Shown here: in pieces, positions 8,838 through 17,350 of the stretch
How the letters are laid out: each line of letters opens with the position of its first letter
Position numbering within the stretch: position 1 is the first letter of the stretch
DNA from: Gordonia shandongensis DSM 45094
GTDB taxonomy: Bacteria; Actinomycetota; Actinomycetes; Mycobacteriales; Mycobacteriaceae
Reading direction: 5' to 3'
Assembly (NCBI RefSeq): GCF_000423025.1
Contig: NZ_AUHE01000004.1
Span: 1-64,000 of the forward strand
DNA length: 64,000 bases
Program-made: the position numbers and the translations under genes
The notes under the pieces: generated by a model
What the model was told of the DNA's origin: nothing
The model's input: the letters and a program-made list of their open reading frames with translations, nothing else
The model's database searches: none

Positions 8838-9878
8838 GTGAAGGTGACGGTACTCGTAGGCGGCGTCGGCGGCGCCCGTTTTCTCCTCGGCGCACGCGAA
8901 CTGTTCGGTCGGACGCCGTTCCCCGCCCTGTCGGAGGATCCTGGTCTTCCCGACGGCCCCAACAGCCCGGACAGTCCAGAGGCCCCTCATTCGGTGACGG
9001 CGATCGTCAACGTCGGCGACGACTCCTACATGCACGGAGTCCGCATCTGTCCGGATCTGGACACCTGCATGTACACGCTGGGCGGCGGCATCGACCCCGA
9101 CCGCGGGTGGGGGCACCGCAACGAGACGTGGAACGCCATGGAGGAGTTGGCCGCGTACGGCGCCGACCCCGACTGGTTCGGCCTCGGGGACCGCGACCTG
9201 GCCACCCACCTCATCCGCACGCACATGCTCGAGGCCGGGTTCGGCCTCTCGGATGTCACCGAGGCGCTGTGCCGACGATGGGATCCGGGTGTACGGCTCC
9301 TTCCGGCCAGCGATCAACGCCACGAGACGCACGTGGTGATCGACAAACCGGGCGAGGCCGACGGCGCCCGCGTCGCCATCCACTTCCAGGAGTGGTGGGT
9401 GCGCTATCGGGCGCAGGTCCCCACCCATGGCTTCGCCCAGGTCGGTCGCGACACGGTGACGCCCGCCCCCGGCGTCCTCGAAGCGATCGCCGACGCCGAC
9501 ATCGTCCTGCTCGCTCCCAGCAACCCGGTGGTGAGCATCGGGGCGATCACCTCGGTCCCCGGAATCCGGGGCGCCCTGCGGACCACGTCGGCCCCCGTCG
9601 TCGGCGTGAGCCCGGTGATCGCGGACAAGCCGCTGCGCGGCATGGCCGACGCCTGCCTGTCGGTGATCGGCGTCGAGACCTCGGCGCAGGGCATCGCCGA
9701 ACACTACGGCGCGCGCAGCGGCAACGGCCTCCTCGACGGCTGGCTGATCGCTGACGGCGATCGGGCCGACGTCGACGGGATGACGGTCGGCACCGCCCCG
9801 CTGCTGATGAGCGACGCCGCGGCGACGGCCGACATGATCCGCGCGGCGTGTGCGCTCGTCGGGGTGCAGACGCCGTGA
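8838..9878 (+). CDS. fbiA: 2-phospho-L-lactate transferase (phosphoenolpyruvyl transferase) of F420 synthesis
   Basis: A 346-residue CofD/FbiA. It joins the activated lactate/PEP nucleotide to FO, making (dehydro-)F420-0. The N-terminus [18 protein letters not shown] contains the GG-GGAR loop that begins every family member, which is why GTG 8838 is chosen over ATG 8787. Further motifs include [11 protein letters not shown], the strictly conserved [17 protein letters not shown] stretch and [12 protein letters not shown] near residue 225. The stop overlaps the fbiB start by GTGA. Its position downstream of whiB2 is as in Mycobacterium. Confidence 0.95.
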   Translation: MKVTVLVGGVGGARFLLGARELFGRTPFPALSEDPGLPDGPNSPDSPEAPHSVTAIVNVGDDSYMHGVRICPDLDTCMYTLGGGIDPDRGWGHRNETWNAMEELAAYGADPDWFGLGDRDLATHLIRTHMLEAGFGLSDVTEALCRRWDPGVRLLPASDQRHETHVVIDKPGEADGARVAIHFQEWWVRYRAQVPTHGFAQVGRDTVTPAPGVLEAIADADIVLLAPSNPVVSIGAITSVPGIRGALRTTSAPVVGVSPVIADKPLRGMADACLSVIGVETSAQGIAEHYGARSGNGLLDGWLIADGDRADVDGMTVGTAPLLMSDAAATADMIRAACALVGVQTP

Positions 9879-11251
9879 CCGATGACGCCGCGGCACCGGA
9901 CGCCGCGACCGGCCGCGACCACCGCGCCTCCGCCGGACTCGAGATCCTGCCCGTGACCGGTCTCGGCGAGTTCGGCCCGCACAGCGACGTGGCCGCCGAG
10001 ATCGCCGCCGCCGCCCCGTGGCTCGCCGACGACGACATCGTGGTCGTCACCAGCAAGGTCTTCTCCAAGACCGAGGGCCGCATGGTCGCGGCCCCCACCG
10101 ATCCCGACGAGCGGGACGCCTTCCGCCGGACGCTGATCGACGAGGAGACCGTCCGCATCGTGGCGCGCCGCAACCGCACGCTGATCACCGCGAACCGCAA
10201 CGGTCTCGTGCAGGCGGCGGCCGGGGTGGACGGATCGAACGTCCGCACCGACCAGATCGCGCTGCTGCCCGTCGACCCCGATGCGAGCGCCGCCCGACTC
10301 CGTGCGGCGTTCGCCGCCGATCACGGTCTGTCGGTGGCCGTCATCGTCACCGACACCATGGGCCGAGCGTGGCGGACCGGACAGACCGATGTGGCCATCG
10401 GCGCGGCCGGCATCGCCGTCAGCCACGGGTACGACGGCGTCGACGACGCCTACGGCAACACGCTCATGGTGACCGACATCGCGGTGGCCGACGAGATCGC
10501 CGCGGCCGCCGACCTGGTGAAGGGCAAACTCGACGGCGTCCCGGTGGCCGTGGTGCGCGGGATGACCCCGCGCGATGACGGCACCACCGCCCGCGATCTG
10601 GTCCGCGACCTCGACGACGACATGTTCCGACTGGGCGTCGAGGAGGCGCTCGACCAGGGGCGCCGGGAGGCGGTGCTCACCCGCCGCTCGGTGCGCCGCT
10701 TCGCCGACGGCCCCGTCGCGGACGCCGTGATGCACGCGGCGTTCGCCGACGCGCTGACCGCGCCCGCCCCGCATCACACCCACCCGATCCGCTTCCTGTG
10801 GATTCGCGATCCCGCGCGGCGTCGGCGTCTCCTCGACGCGATGGGTGCGGCGTGGCGCGATGATCTGGCCGCCGACGCCAAGACCTCCGCGTCCATCGAG
10901 CGACGGGTGGCGCGCGGGCAGATCCTCTACGACGCCCCCGAACTGGTGGTCCCCGTCCTCACCGGCGACGGGATGCACGAGTACCCCGATGAGCGTCGCA
11001 ACGACTGCGAGCTCACGATGTTCACCGTCGCCGGCGGTGCGGCCGTCTCCGGTCTCCTGGTGGCCCTGTCGGTGCGGGGCGTGGGCAGTTGCTGGGTCGG
11101 CTCGACGATCTTCGCCGCCGACGTGGTCCGCGCCGAACTCGACTTGCCCGACCACTGGCGTCCGCTGGGGGCGGTCGCCGTCGGGCATCCCGCCGAACCG
11201 GCGGGCCTGCGGCCGCCGGCCGACACCGCCGGCCTCGTGGTGGAACTGTGA
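9875..11251 (+). CDS. fbiB: Bifunctional F420:L-glutamate ligase / FMN-dependent dehydro-F420 reductase
   Basis: A 458-residue two-domain FbiB. Residues ~1-245 are the CofE-like glutamate ligase ([53 protein letters not shown]), which adds the poly-glutamate tail to F420-0. After [17 protein letters not shown] comes a nitroreductase-fold domain (~255-458) that binds FMN and reduces dehydro-F420-0. The start is GTG 9875, overlapping the fbiA stop by four bases, which implies translational coupling. The downstream Nudix gene is coupled in the same way. Confidence 0.95.
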   Translation: MTDDAAAPDAATGRDHRASAGLEILPVTGLGEFGPHSDVAAEIAAAAPWLADDDIVVVTSKVFSKTEGRMVAAPTDPDERDAFRRTLIDEETVRIVARRNRTLITANRNGLVQAAAGVDGSNVRTDQIALLPVDPDASAARLRAAFAADHGLSVAVIVTDTMGRAWRTGQTDVAIGAAGIAVSHGYDGVDDAYGNTLMVTDIAVADEIAAAADLVKGKLDGVPVAVVRGMTPRDDGTTARDLVRDLDDDMFRLGVEEALDQGRREAVLTRRSVRRFADGPVADAVMHAAFADALTAPAPHHTHPIRFLWIRDPARRRRLLDAMGAAWRDDLAADAKTSASIERRVARGQILYDAPELVVPVLTGDGMHEYPDERRNDCELTMFTVAGGAAVSGLLVALSVRGVGSCWVGSTIFAADVVRAELDLPDHWRPLGAVAVGHPAEPAGLRPPADTAGLVVEL

Positions 11252-11847
11252 CCGACGGACACCGACAGACCCTGCATCGCGCCGCGGTCGACGCACTGGC
11301 CTCGTGGTCGGCGCCCGATCCCGCACAGGATTCCCTCCGCCACGCCTACCTGGCGTTCCTCGCCGCCGCCGACGACGCGTGCGAGCGGGCGTGCGTCCCC
11401 GGGCACGTGACGGCGTCGGTGATCGTCTTCGACGCCGATCGGACGCACGTCCTGCTGACCCTGCACCCGCGCGTGGGCAAGTGGATCCAGCTCGGCGGGC
11501 ACTGCGAGCCCGAGGACCGTTCGCTGGCCGAGGCCGCCCGACGGGAGGGCCTCGAGGAGTCGGGACTGGTCTCGTTGACGCTGTCGGCGGCACCCGTGCA
11601 CCTGCACGCGCATCCGATCACCTGTTCACTCGGCGTACCCACCCGCCACCTGGACGTCCGGTTCGCCGCGGTCGCCGATCCCACGGCCGACGGATCCCTG
11701 CCGCGAGCCGTCATCAGCGACGAGTCGACCGATCTGGCGTGGTGGCCGATCGACGCCCTGCCGGCCGAGGTCGATGCCGAGTCGATCCCGACTCTCATCG
11801 ACGCGGGTCTCGACGCGATGCGGAACCGCGCCGGTCACGGTAGGTAG
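11248..11847 (+). CDS. NUDIX hydrolase
   Basis: A 199-residue Nudix protein from GTG 11248, overlapping the fbiB stop by GTGA. The Nudix box begins at [19 protein letters not shown] and continues LEESGL; the loop is one residue longer than in MutT, a variant seen in the QLGGHCEP subgroup. Upstream, a [21 protein letters not shown] segment forms the first strands. The substrate cannot be told from sequence; coupling to fbiAB suggests a link with F420 synthesis or housekeeping of its nucleotide intermediates, but that is inference. Its 3' end overlaps the convergent membrane-protein gene by 13 bp and forms one border of the tandem duplication. Confidence 0.88.
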   Translation: MTDGHRQTLHRAAVDALASWSAPDPAQDSLRHAYLAFLAAADDACERACVPGHVTASVIVFDADRTHVLLTLHPRVGKWIQLGGHCEPEDRSLAEAARREGLEESGLVSLTLSAAPVHLHAHPITCSLGVPTRHLDVRFAAVADPTADGSLPRAVISDESTDLAWWPIDALPAEVDAESIPTLIDAGLDAMRNRAGHGR

Positions 11848-12203
11848 TACGGCCCGATGTTCTCCTCGGCGCGGTGCGTCATCCGCACCCGGTAGCGCTC
11901 CCGTTCGGCGTCCGCCACTCGCCGGGTGCGCTCCGGGTCGTCCAGGTCGAGCGCCAGCTCGTCGGCGGTGTGGTGCTCGTCGACGGTGTCGTGCTCGTCG
12001 TCGGGAGCTTGCGGGGCCCGGCGCACCGCGAGTCCGATCATCACGAGCAGTGCGGTGAACCACACGATCAGCGCGACGACGATGAACCATGTTCGTGCCG
12101 TACCGGCCTCGTTCGACGCGACGGCCGCGATCGGCACCACCGGCGAGATGATCGCCATCATCATGGCGATGCGACGACTGGTGCGAACCCCCGGAATCCC
12201 CAT
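11835..12203 (-). CDS. Small membrane protein, duplicated copy A
   Basis: A 122-residue protein with two hydrophobic segments, about residues 12-30 (IAMMMAIISPVVPIAAVA) and 39-61 (WFIVVALIVWFTALLVMIGL), then an acidic linker (PDDEHDTVDEHHTADE) and a charged tail ending [13 protein letters not shown]. Only the middle differs from copy B at 12354-12698: the first 18 residues and the C-terminal ~50 are almost identical. The variable part is the second half of the first helix and the loop, and copy A carries an extra TVDEHHTA-like acidic insert. No family was recognised. It lies last in the putative nitrite/NO operon. Confidence 0.7.
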   Translation of the reverse strand: MGIPGVRTSRRIAMMMAIISPVVPIAAVASNEAGTARTWFIVVALIVWFTALLVMIGLAVRRAPQAPDDEHDTVDEHHTADELALDLDDPERTRRVADAERERYRVRMTHRAEENIGPYYLP

Positions 12204-12270
12204 GAATCCAGTAAACCACCGGAGCCGCCCTGCTCGGCCGGGTTACGCAGGCCGACCGGGCGTCGGATCG

Positions 12271-12344
12271 TGCGCTCACCGCGCCGAGACGGCGATGACT
12301 CCGTGCGCGCCCCGCTCGGCGTCCGCCGTCGCGTGGGTGACGAA
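12271..12344 (-). pseudogene. Duplicated 3' remnant of the multicopper oxidase gene
   Basis: These bases repeat the last ~25 codons of the multicopper oxidase gene, ending with the same stop context as at 12771, with one change near the middle. It has no start and joins directly to a copy of the Nudix 3' end (CCGCGTCGGTCACGG), so it is a by-product of the tandem duplication, not a gene. Confidence 0.85.
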
Positions 12345-12839
12345 CCGCGTCGGTCACGGTAGGTAGTACGGCCCGATGTTCTCCTCGGCGCGGTGCGTCA
12401 TCCGCAGCCGGTAGCGCTCCCGTTCGGCGTCCGCCACTCGCCGGGTGCGCTCCGGATCGTCCAGGTCGAGCGCCAGCTCGTCGGCGGTGTGGTGCTCGTC
12501 ATCGGGGGCTTCCGGGGCCCGCCGCAACGCGAGTCCGACCATCACGAGCAGGGCGCTGTACCAGACGATCAGCGCGGTGACCGTGAGCCATCTGACCCAC
12601 GTACTGTCGCTGTCCCACGGTGCGATCGGCCCCACCATCGAGAGAATCGCCATCATCATGGCGATGCGACGACTGGTGCGAACCCCCGGAATCCCCATGA
12701 ATCCAGTAAACCACCGGAGCCGCCCTGCTCGGCCCGGTTACGCAGGCCGACCGGGCGTCGGACCGTGCGCTCACCGCGCCGAGACGGCGATGACTCCGTG
12801 CGCGCCCCGCTCGGCGTCCGCCATCGCGTGGGTGACGAA
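12343..12839. repeat. Tandem duplication, copy 2
   Basis: Second unit of the duplication starting at 11824. It begins with a Nudix-3'-end sequence that is out of place here and ends at 12839, where the multicopper oxidase reading continues unbroken. The copy is shorter by a net 24 bp because of a deletion in the membrane-protein gene. Confidence 0.9.
12354..12698 (-). CDS. Small membrane protein, duplicated copy B
   Basis: A 114-residue paralogue of copy A with the same start (MGIPGVRTSRRIAMMMAI) and the same end ([13 protein letters not shown]). Two membrane helices are predicted, about residues 10-28 and 38-60. The segment between them (MVGPIAPWDSDSTWVRWL) is unlike copy A, showing that the copies have diverged specifically in the loop and helix. 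It follows the multicopper oxidase by 72 bp on the same strand and probably shares its transcript. Function unknown. Confidence 0.7.
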   Translation of the reverse strand: MGIPGVRTSRRIAMMMAILSMVGPIAPWDSDSTWVRWLTVTALIVWYSALLVMVGLALRRAPEAPDDEHHTADELALDLDDPERTRRVADAERERYRLRMTHRAEENIGPYYLP

Positions 12840-15419
12840 GGGATATCGTCCGGGTTCGTCGAACGTCAACTCCACGAACCCGCCCTGGGCCGGTGCGAGA
12901 TCCAGGACCTGGCTGCCCCCGGCCTGATCGTTGCCCGGCACCAGCAGATAGGCGCCCTCGGCCCACACGGTGTCGAACTGACCGCCGATCACGTGGAAGG
13001 CACTGCCCCGGTTCGGCCCGGCGGCGACCACCCAGATCCGCACCCGCTGCCCCACCGTCGCCCGCAGCGGCGCGTGGTCGTACTGGTTCGCATATCCGTT
13101 GAACACCACCAGGTCGGGGCGGTCCTCGGCGACCTTCGCCGGATCGGCCGTCCCGTCGGGGCCGCCGAGGAACACCTCCGACTGGGTCAGGACGTACTCG
13201 CGGTCCACGGTCGGCAGGTCCGGCGGGTCGATGACGACAGCGCCGAACATCCCGTTGGCCATGTGCACCGACATCGGCATCGTGGAGCAGTGGTAGAGCC
13301 ACGCACCGCTGCGCGTCGCGGTGAACCGATAGCGCAGCGACTCCCCCGGCGCGATCGTCCGCATGGGACGGTCCGGGGCGAGCGCGCCCGCGTGGAAGTC
13401 GACCGAGTGCCCCATCGACGCCGAGTTGACGAGGGTGATCTCGAAGACGTCGCCCACCCGGCCGCGCAGCGTGGGTCCGGGCGCTCCCCCGCGATACCGT
13501 CCGTCGGGGCCCACCGAGCCGTACGGCCACTGGGTCACCGTGACCCCGGGCGCCACCGGTCGCTGCACGTCGCGCACGTCGAGGGTGAGCCGGTGGACGC
13601 GCTCGTCGGGCGCCGGGGGCAACGACGGATCTCGCGCCGTGAAGCCGGGGCCCGGGTCCGCCGACAGGTCGACGGGCGTCGGTCCGCCGGCCCGATCGTC
13701 CGGGCCGTCGTCGGGCGTCGCGGACGCGGGCGGTCCGCCGGTCACCTCGATGTCGAGGACCATGCCCATCTGCCGATGCCCGGGCAGCGAGCACCAGCCC
13801 TGGGTGTCGGCGCCCATCACTCCGGCATCGAGGCGGGCGCTCTCGCCGGGACTGAGTCGCGGTGTGGCGGACCCCGTCGGCAGCACCAGGTCGTGCGTCT
13901 GGTCGCCGGTGTTCCTCAACTCGATCACCAGCCGGTTCCCGGCGGGGACCTCGATGCGCCCTGGTACGAAGCGCATCCCGGAGATCCCGACCTGGACGCG
14001 CGTGGTCTGCCCCGTGGCGGTGACCCGGGCGGGCCGATCGTCGCCGAACCCGATCGACGCCGGGTCGATCGCGACCCCGACCGCGGCCACCGCGACGACC
14101 GCGGCGACGCCCGCCGACATCGCGCCCAGCACTCGCGGCGTCGGCCGATCGGTGGGTCGCGGTCGGGGGCCGTCCGTCGCCGCGGGCCGCATGCCCTTCA
14201 CCGCGGCCCACACCACGAGGGGGACGAAGCCGCCGAGACAGAGCACCGCGATCGCGGCGCCGAGCGTGTGCGGCAGGCCCTCCCCCGGCAGCGCCCACAG
14301 CAGCAGCCCGGCGTTGGCCGCCCCCACGCGCGCGGGGCCGGCGAGGTCGAGGACGCGCATCGCCTGCTGGGTGGCGGCCGGCTTCCTGCCGAGGACCACC
14401 GGGATGAGATAGCTGAGGGCGCCGATCAGGACCTGGGCCAGGAATCCGCCGAGCAACGCCGTGGTGAGCGTGTCGAGACGCGCATGTGCGACCGTCCAGT
14501 CGTCGGCGGTGGCGTAGGCGACGGCGCCGACGACGAGGGCGCACTGAAGCCAGGCGACACCCGCGAGCACGGACAGGCCGGCGAAGCTCGTCGGCTTCTT
14601 GCGGCGAACCTCGTCGGCGTGCGACCACGCGGTCCGCGCCACCCCGACCGCGTAGGCCGCCATGCCGAGTGCCGCGACCATCAGGACTCCGATGAGGGCG
14701 CCGGTGACGACGAGGGCCACCGCGCCGATCAGCAGGGGCAGGGCACTCGTCGCGGCCGCCTCGACGCCCGCCGCCATGCGGGTCCGCAGGATCGTCGGCC
14801 ACAACGTGACCAGGGTGCCGATGACGGTGAGCCCGATCCAGCCGAACACGTTGAGCGTCGCGTGCGCCACGGCGAGACGGTCGGGCCAGTCGCCGTGCAG
14901 GCCGCCGCGTGCGACGATCACGCCGATACCGATCCCGACGAGCAGCAGACCGCCCGCGGCGACGTAGTAGTGGACCATCTTTCCGAAGCGGGCCCCGACG
15001 GCGGTCCGCACGCGGTGCGCCAGGTCGACGCTGTGCCACGCGATCATGGCGAAGGCCAGAGACGCTCCCGCGGTCACCGCATACCAGGGGCCGCCGCCGA
15101 CGTCGCCGGAGGCCGCCGTGAACACCCCGTATCCGACGACCACGGCCACCGCGCCCGCATTGAAGCCGATCAGCCGGATCGCGTGCACCGCACGCCGGTC
15201 GGTGTGCGACAGGCGCAGGACCGATTCGGCGAAGTACCAGCTCCAGACGAGGATCGCGTTGCTGGCGGCGCCCAGCCCCAGCAGGTGGATCATCAGCCAG
15301 TGCGATGCCGTCACCGCATCGCTCGCGACGGCCACCGCGACGAGCGCGATCAGCCACGCCAGAACCGCGACGCCGGCCCGCACGTTCCACGCCCGCAGGG
15401 TGATCGGTTCGCGCGTCAT
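12771..15419 (-). CDS. Membrane domain - cupredoxin - NirK-type copper nitrite reductase fusion
   Basis: An 882-residue fusion. Residues ~1-440 form about 12 membrane helices with conserved histidines (HWLMIHLLGLG, FGKMVHYYVAAGG, HATLNVFGWIG), resembling NnrS/heme-copper-like membrane proteins. Residues ~470-570 are a single cupredoxin (HDLVLPTG, then WCSLPGHRQMGM with Cys, His and Met ligands). The C-terminal ~290 residues match two-domain NirK: GHSVDFHAG (type-2 site with the catalytic Asp), YHCSTMPMSVHMANGM (type-1 Cys/His/Met), FHVIGGQFD (catalytic His) and THAMADAERGAHG. Known NirK reduces nitrite to NO. ATG 15419 overlaps the NnrS-like stop (ATGA). Nitrite reduction at the outer face of the membrane is inferred. 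Confidence 0.85.
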   Translation of the reverse strand: MTREPITLRAWNVRAGVAVLAWLIALVAVAVASDAVTASHWLMIHLLGLGAASNAILVWSWYFAESVLRLSHTDRRAVHAIRLIGFNAGAVAVVVGYGVFTAASGDVGGGPWYAVTAGASLAFAMIAWHSVDLAHRVRTAVGARFGKMVHYYVAAGGLLLVGIGIGVIVARGGLHGDWPDRLAVAHATLNVFGWIGLTVIGTLVTLWPTILRTRMAAGVEAAATSALPLLIGAVALVVTGALIGVLMVAALGMAAYAVGVARTAWSHADEVRRKKPTSFAGLSVLAGVAWLQCALVVGAVAYATADDWTVAHARLDTLTTALLGGFLAQVLIGALSYLIPVVLGRKPAATQQAMRVLDLAGPARVGAANAGLLLWALPGEGLPHTLGAAIAVLCLGGFVPLVVWAAVKGMRPAATDGPRPRPTDRPTPRVLGAMSAGVAAVVAVAAVGVAIDPASIGFGDDRPARVTATGQTTRVQVGISGMRFVPGRIEVPAGNRLVIELRNTGDQTHDLVLPTGSATPRLSPGESARLDAGVMGADTQGWCSLPGHRQMGMVLDIEVTGGPPASATPDDGPDDRAGGPTPVDLSADPGPGFTARDPSLPPAPDERVHRLTLDVRDVQRPVAPGVTVTQWPYGSVGPDGRYRGGAPGPTLRGRVGDVFEITLVNSASMGHSVDFHAGALAPDRPMRTIAPGESLRYRFTATRSGAWLYHCSTMPMSVHMANGMFGAVVIDPPDLPTVDREYVLTQSEVFLGGPDGTADPAKVAEDRPDLVVFNGYANQYDHAPLRATVGQRVRIWVVAAGPNRGSAFHVIGGQFDTVWAEGAYLLVPGNDQAGGSQVLDLAPAQGGFVELTFDEPGRYPFVTHAMADAERGAHGVIAVSAR

Positions 15420-16552
15420 CGCGTCTCTCCTCCGGTCGGGGCGTGTCGTCCCGCGGCATCCGGGTCCCGTGTCGCCCCCGACCGCGCGGTGAGGACCGAC
15501 ACGACGGCGATGATCGCGAAGCCGAGGACGGCGATGATGTTCACGACCCCGCCGGCCTGGACCGCCCACCGCACATCGGCGCCGTCACCGACCACGACGC
15601 GCAGCGCCAGGGATGCGTGGAGCGCGACGGCCGGGGCGTACATGATCGGCCGGTACGGCAGCGGACGCCGGAGGACCGCCGGAAGGATGATCGGAGCGTG
15701 CGCGAAGATCATCGAGATGACGAAACCGAGGAACACCGCGTGTGACGATGCGTCGTAGCCGGGGCCCGAGCGCACGGGTCCGCCGACGAGCCACACGCCG
15801 CCGGCCACCAGGAGCCACGCGTATCCGCCGAGCAGACAGTAGGCGCTGAAGCGGGGCAGCCCGCTCGACCGGACGGTTCGGCGGGCGATGTCGTGTCGCA
15901 CCAGCCAGGCCGTCGCCGCGATCAGCGACGCCCCCAGCAGTCGGTAGCCGATCACGGGCCACAGCAGCGACGCCGGGACGGCGAGGAAGACCGCGGCGCT
16001 CGCCGCGAGCGCCGCCGTCTCCACGCTCGGATTCACGAACGCCACGCGGGCCAGCTCGAGCCGCTCGCCGGCGATGGTCAGGATGAGGAAGCCGGCGAGC
16101 CACGGCAGCAGCCACGGGATCGAGATCCCGGAGGCGTAGAGGACGCCGCCGCCGAACGCGAGAACGGCGCCACCGGCCTGCACCAGGACCGCCGGCGCCC
16201 CGTTACGCGACCACAGGGGGATGTAGAGGGCCGTGAGCAGTGCCGATCCGGCTGCGATCACGCCGCCGCCGATCGTGTGGGAGTCGAGCACCACGAGCAG
16301 GATGCCGCCGACCCCGAGAGCGCCGGGTGCCGCGAACCCCCAGCGCCGGCCGAGCGCGACCGCGCGTTCGAGGGCGACGAGGGTGCCGACGAAGGAGTAC
16401 ACCATCAGCGGGCCGTGGACGTCGGCGAGGCGACCCAGGTCGACCGGCGCCGGGAGGCCGAGGAGCATCAGGGCGGCGTCGAGTCCCGCGAGGAGGGCCA
16501 GGCCGCCGGGCACGAGGAGCGCCAGGCGCAGGGCGGGCCGTTCGGTGATCAC
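15416..16552 (-). CDS. NnrS-like multi-pass membrane protein
   Basis: A 378-residue protein that is almost entirely hydrophobic, with 11-12 predicted helices. Motifs VHGPLMVYSFVGTLVALERA (residues ~43-62) and SHAVFLGFVISMIFAHAPII carry conserved His residues in the NnrS-like pattern (HG-L and HA-FLGF-SMIF-HA). NnrS is a haem- and copper-containing membrane protein linked to NO stress in denitrifiers. The gene begins at GTG 16552, 13 bp after the regulator stop, and its TGA overlaps the NirK-fusion ATG, so the two membrane proteins are made together. Heme or copper content cannot be proven from sequence. Confidence 0.75.
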   Translation of the reverse strand: MITERPALRLALLVPGGLALLAGLDAALMLLGLPAPVDLGRLADVHGPLMVYSFVGTLVALERAVALGRRWGFAAPGALGVGGILLVVLDSHTIGGGVIAAGSALLTALYIPLWSRNGAPAVLVQAGGAVLAFGGGVLYASGISIPWLLPWLAGFLILTIAGERLELARVAFVNPSVETAALAASAAVFLAVPASLLWPVIGYRLLGASLIAATAWLVRHDIARRTVRSSGLPRFSAYCLLGGYAWLLVAGGVWLVGGPVRSGPGYDASSHAVFLGFVISMIFAHAPIILPAVLRRPLPYRPIMYAPAVALHASLALRVVVGDGADVRWAVQAGGVVNIIAVLGFAIIAVVSVLTARSGATRDPDAAGRHAPTGGETR

Positions 16553-16565
16553 TTGCGGTCCGCGG

Positions 16566-17231
16566 TCAGGGACGCTCGAGTCGGAGCGTGCACGAGCCCC
16601 GACGGGCGAACGGTTCGAGGGCGGGGCTGGTCACGGTGTCGCCCGCGGCATCGAGTGTGCCGCGGATCAGGCCGAGGTGGATCTGGCACGTCACCTCGGG
16701 GTAGCGGCGGGCGGCGTCGAGCAGCGGACACCGGCGCAGTGCGATGCTCCGATCGGCGTTCTCGACGGGCGCGAACCCGAATGCCTCCAGTTCCTGCAGC
16801 ACTCCCGGTCCCTGCCCGCCGCAGCAGTGGGATTCGGCGATCTCGCGCCCCCAGGCACGACCGAGTTCGAGGGCGTCGGCCGGCGGGTCGGCGGAGGTCC
16901 GCTGCAGGTGACCGGCCAGTGCGACCGCGAGCCCCCGGTAGGCCTCGACCCGCGGATCGACCGCGTCGCTGACGGCTCGGTATCGACGCGCCGGTCGACC
17001 CCGCCCCGCCGGTCGGTCGGTCGTGGACTCCGCGAGTCCCGCGTCGACCAGCGCGTCGAGGTGCTCCCGCGCCGTGTTGGTGTGCAGGCCGCGCCGTTCG
17101 GCGACCTCCGCGACGCGCAACCCGCCCTCGGCGGCGCGCAGCGCATCGAGCACCGCGGCCTGTCGGGCACTGATCGCGGTCTGCGGCGGCGCCACGGGTT
17201 CGGGACCCCAACGATTACTCACGGATCTCAC
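16566..17231 (-). CDS. HTH transcriptional regulator with cysteine cluster (SufR/ArsR-like)
   Basis: A 221-residue regulator. A winged helix-turn-helix lies at about residues 22-85 (VLDALRAAEGGLRVAEVAER, then HTNTAREHLDALVDAG and a GRGRPARRY wing). The C-terminal half has Cys136-Cys137, Cys168 (RRCPLL), Cys182 (VTCQIHLGLI) and Cys214 (GSC), a layout like the Fe-S-binding SufR group. It heads the putative operon with the NnrS-like and NirK-fusion genes, so a role as an NO or redox sensor controlling them is a reasonable inference. Cluster binding is not shown by sequence alone. ArsR-type metal sensing is the main alternative. Confidence 0.75.
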   Translation of the reverse strand: MRSVSNRWGPEPVAPPQTAISARQAAVLDALRAAEGGLRVAEVAERRGLHTNTAREHLDALVDAGLAESTTDRPAGRGRPARRYRAVSDAVDPRVEAYRGLAVALAGHLQRTSADPPADALELGRAWGREIAESHCCGGQGPGVLQELEAFGFAPVENADRSIALRRCPLLDAARRYPEVTCQIHLGLIRGTLDAAGDTVTSPALEPFARRGSCTLRLERP

Positions 17232-17303
17232 CGTATTTAATTTCGGCGCGAATGAGTAGTACCGACGTCACACGACGGCGCAATCCCCAGGTGACAGCCC
17301 CGT

Positions 17304-17350
17304 CCTCACCCGACTGGGCCGCCCTCACCCGACTGGGCCGCCCTCAGCCG
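17304..17350. repeat. Short tandem repeat, 19-bp unit, 2.5 copies
   Basis: The unit CCTCACCCGACTGGGCCGC occurs at 17304-17322 and 17323-17341, with a third, partial copy running into the 3' end of glgC. It lies in the 112-bp gap between the HTH gene start and the glgC stop. Its period is not a multiple of three. Confidence 0.85.

Larger units (their letters stand above)
11824..12344. repeat. Tandem duplication, copy 1 (about 520 bp)
   Basis: This segment repeats at 12343-12839 with an offset of 519 bp at its left side. It begins in the last codons of the Nudix gene (AACCGCG at 11824), carries the whole small membrane-protein gene, and ends at 12344 in a fragment of the last ~25 codons of the multicopper oxidase gene. 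Copy 2 has lost 24 bp inside the gene (122 versus 114 residues). Confidence 0.9.

Noticed and set aside
12393-15758. Open plus-strand frame of 1121 codons opposite the NirK fusion
   Set aside because: Composition is Arg/Gly/His-rich shadow coding of high-GC DNA; the minus strand carries clear conserved copper motifs.
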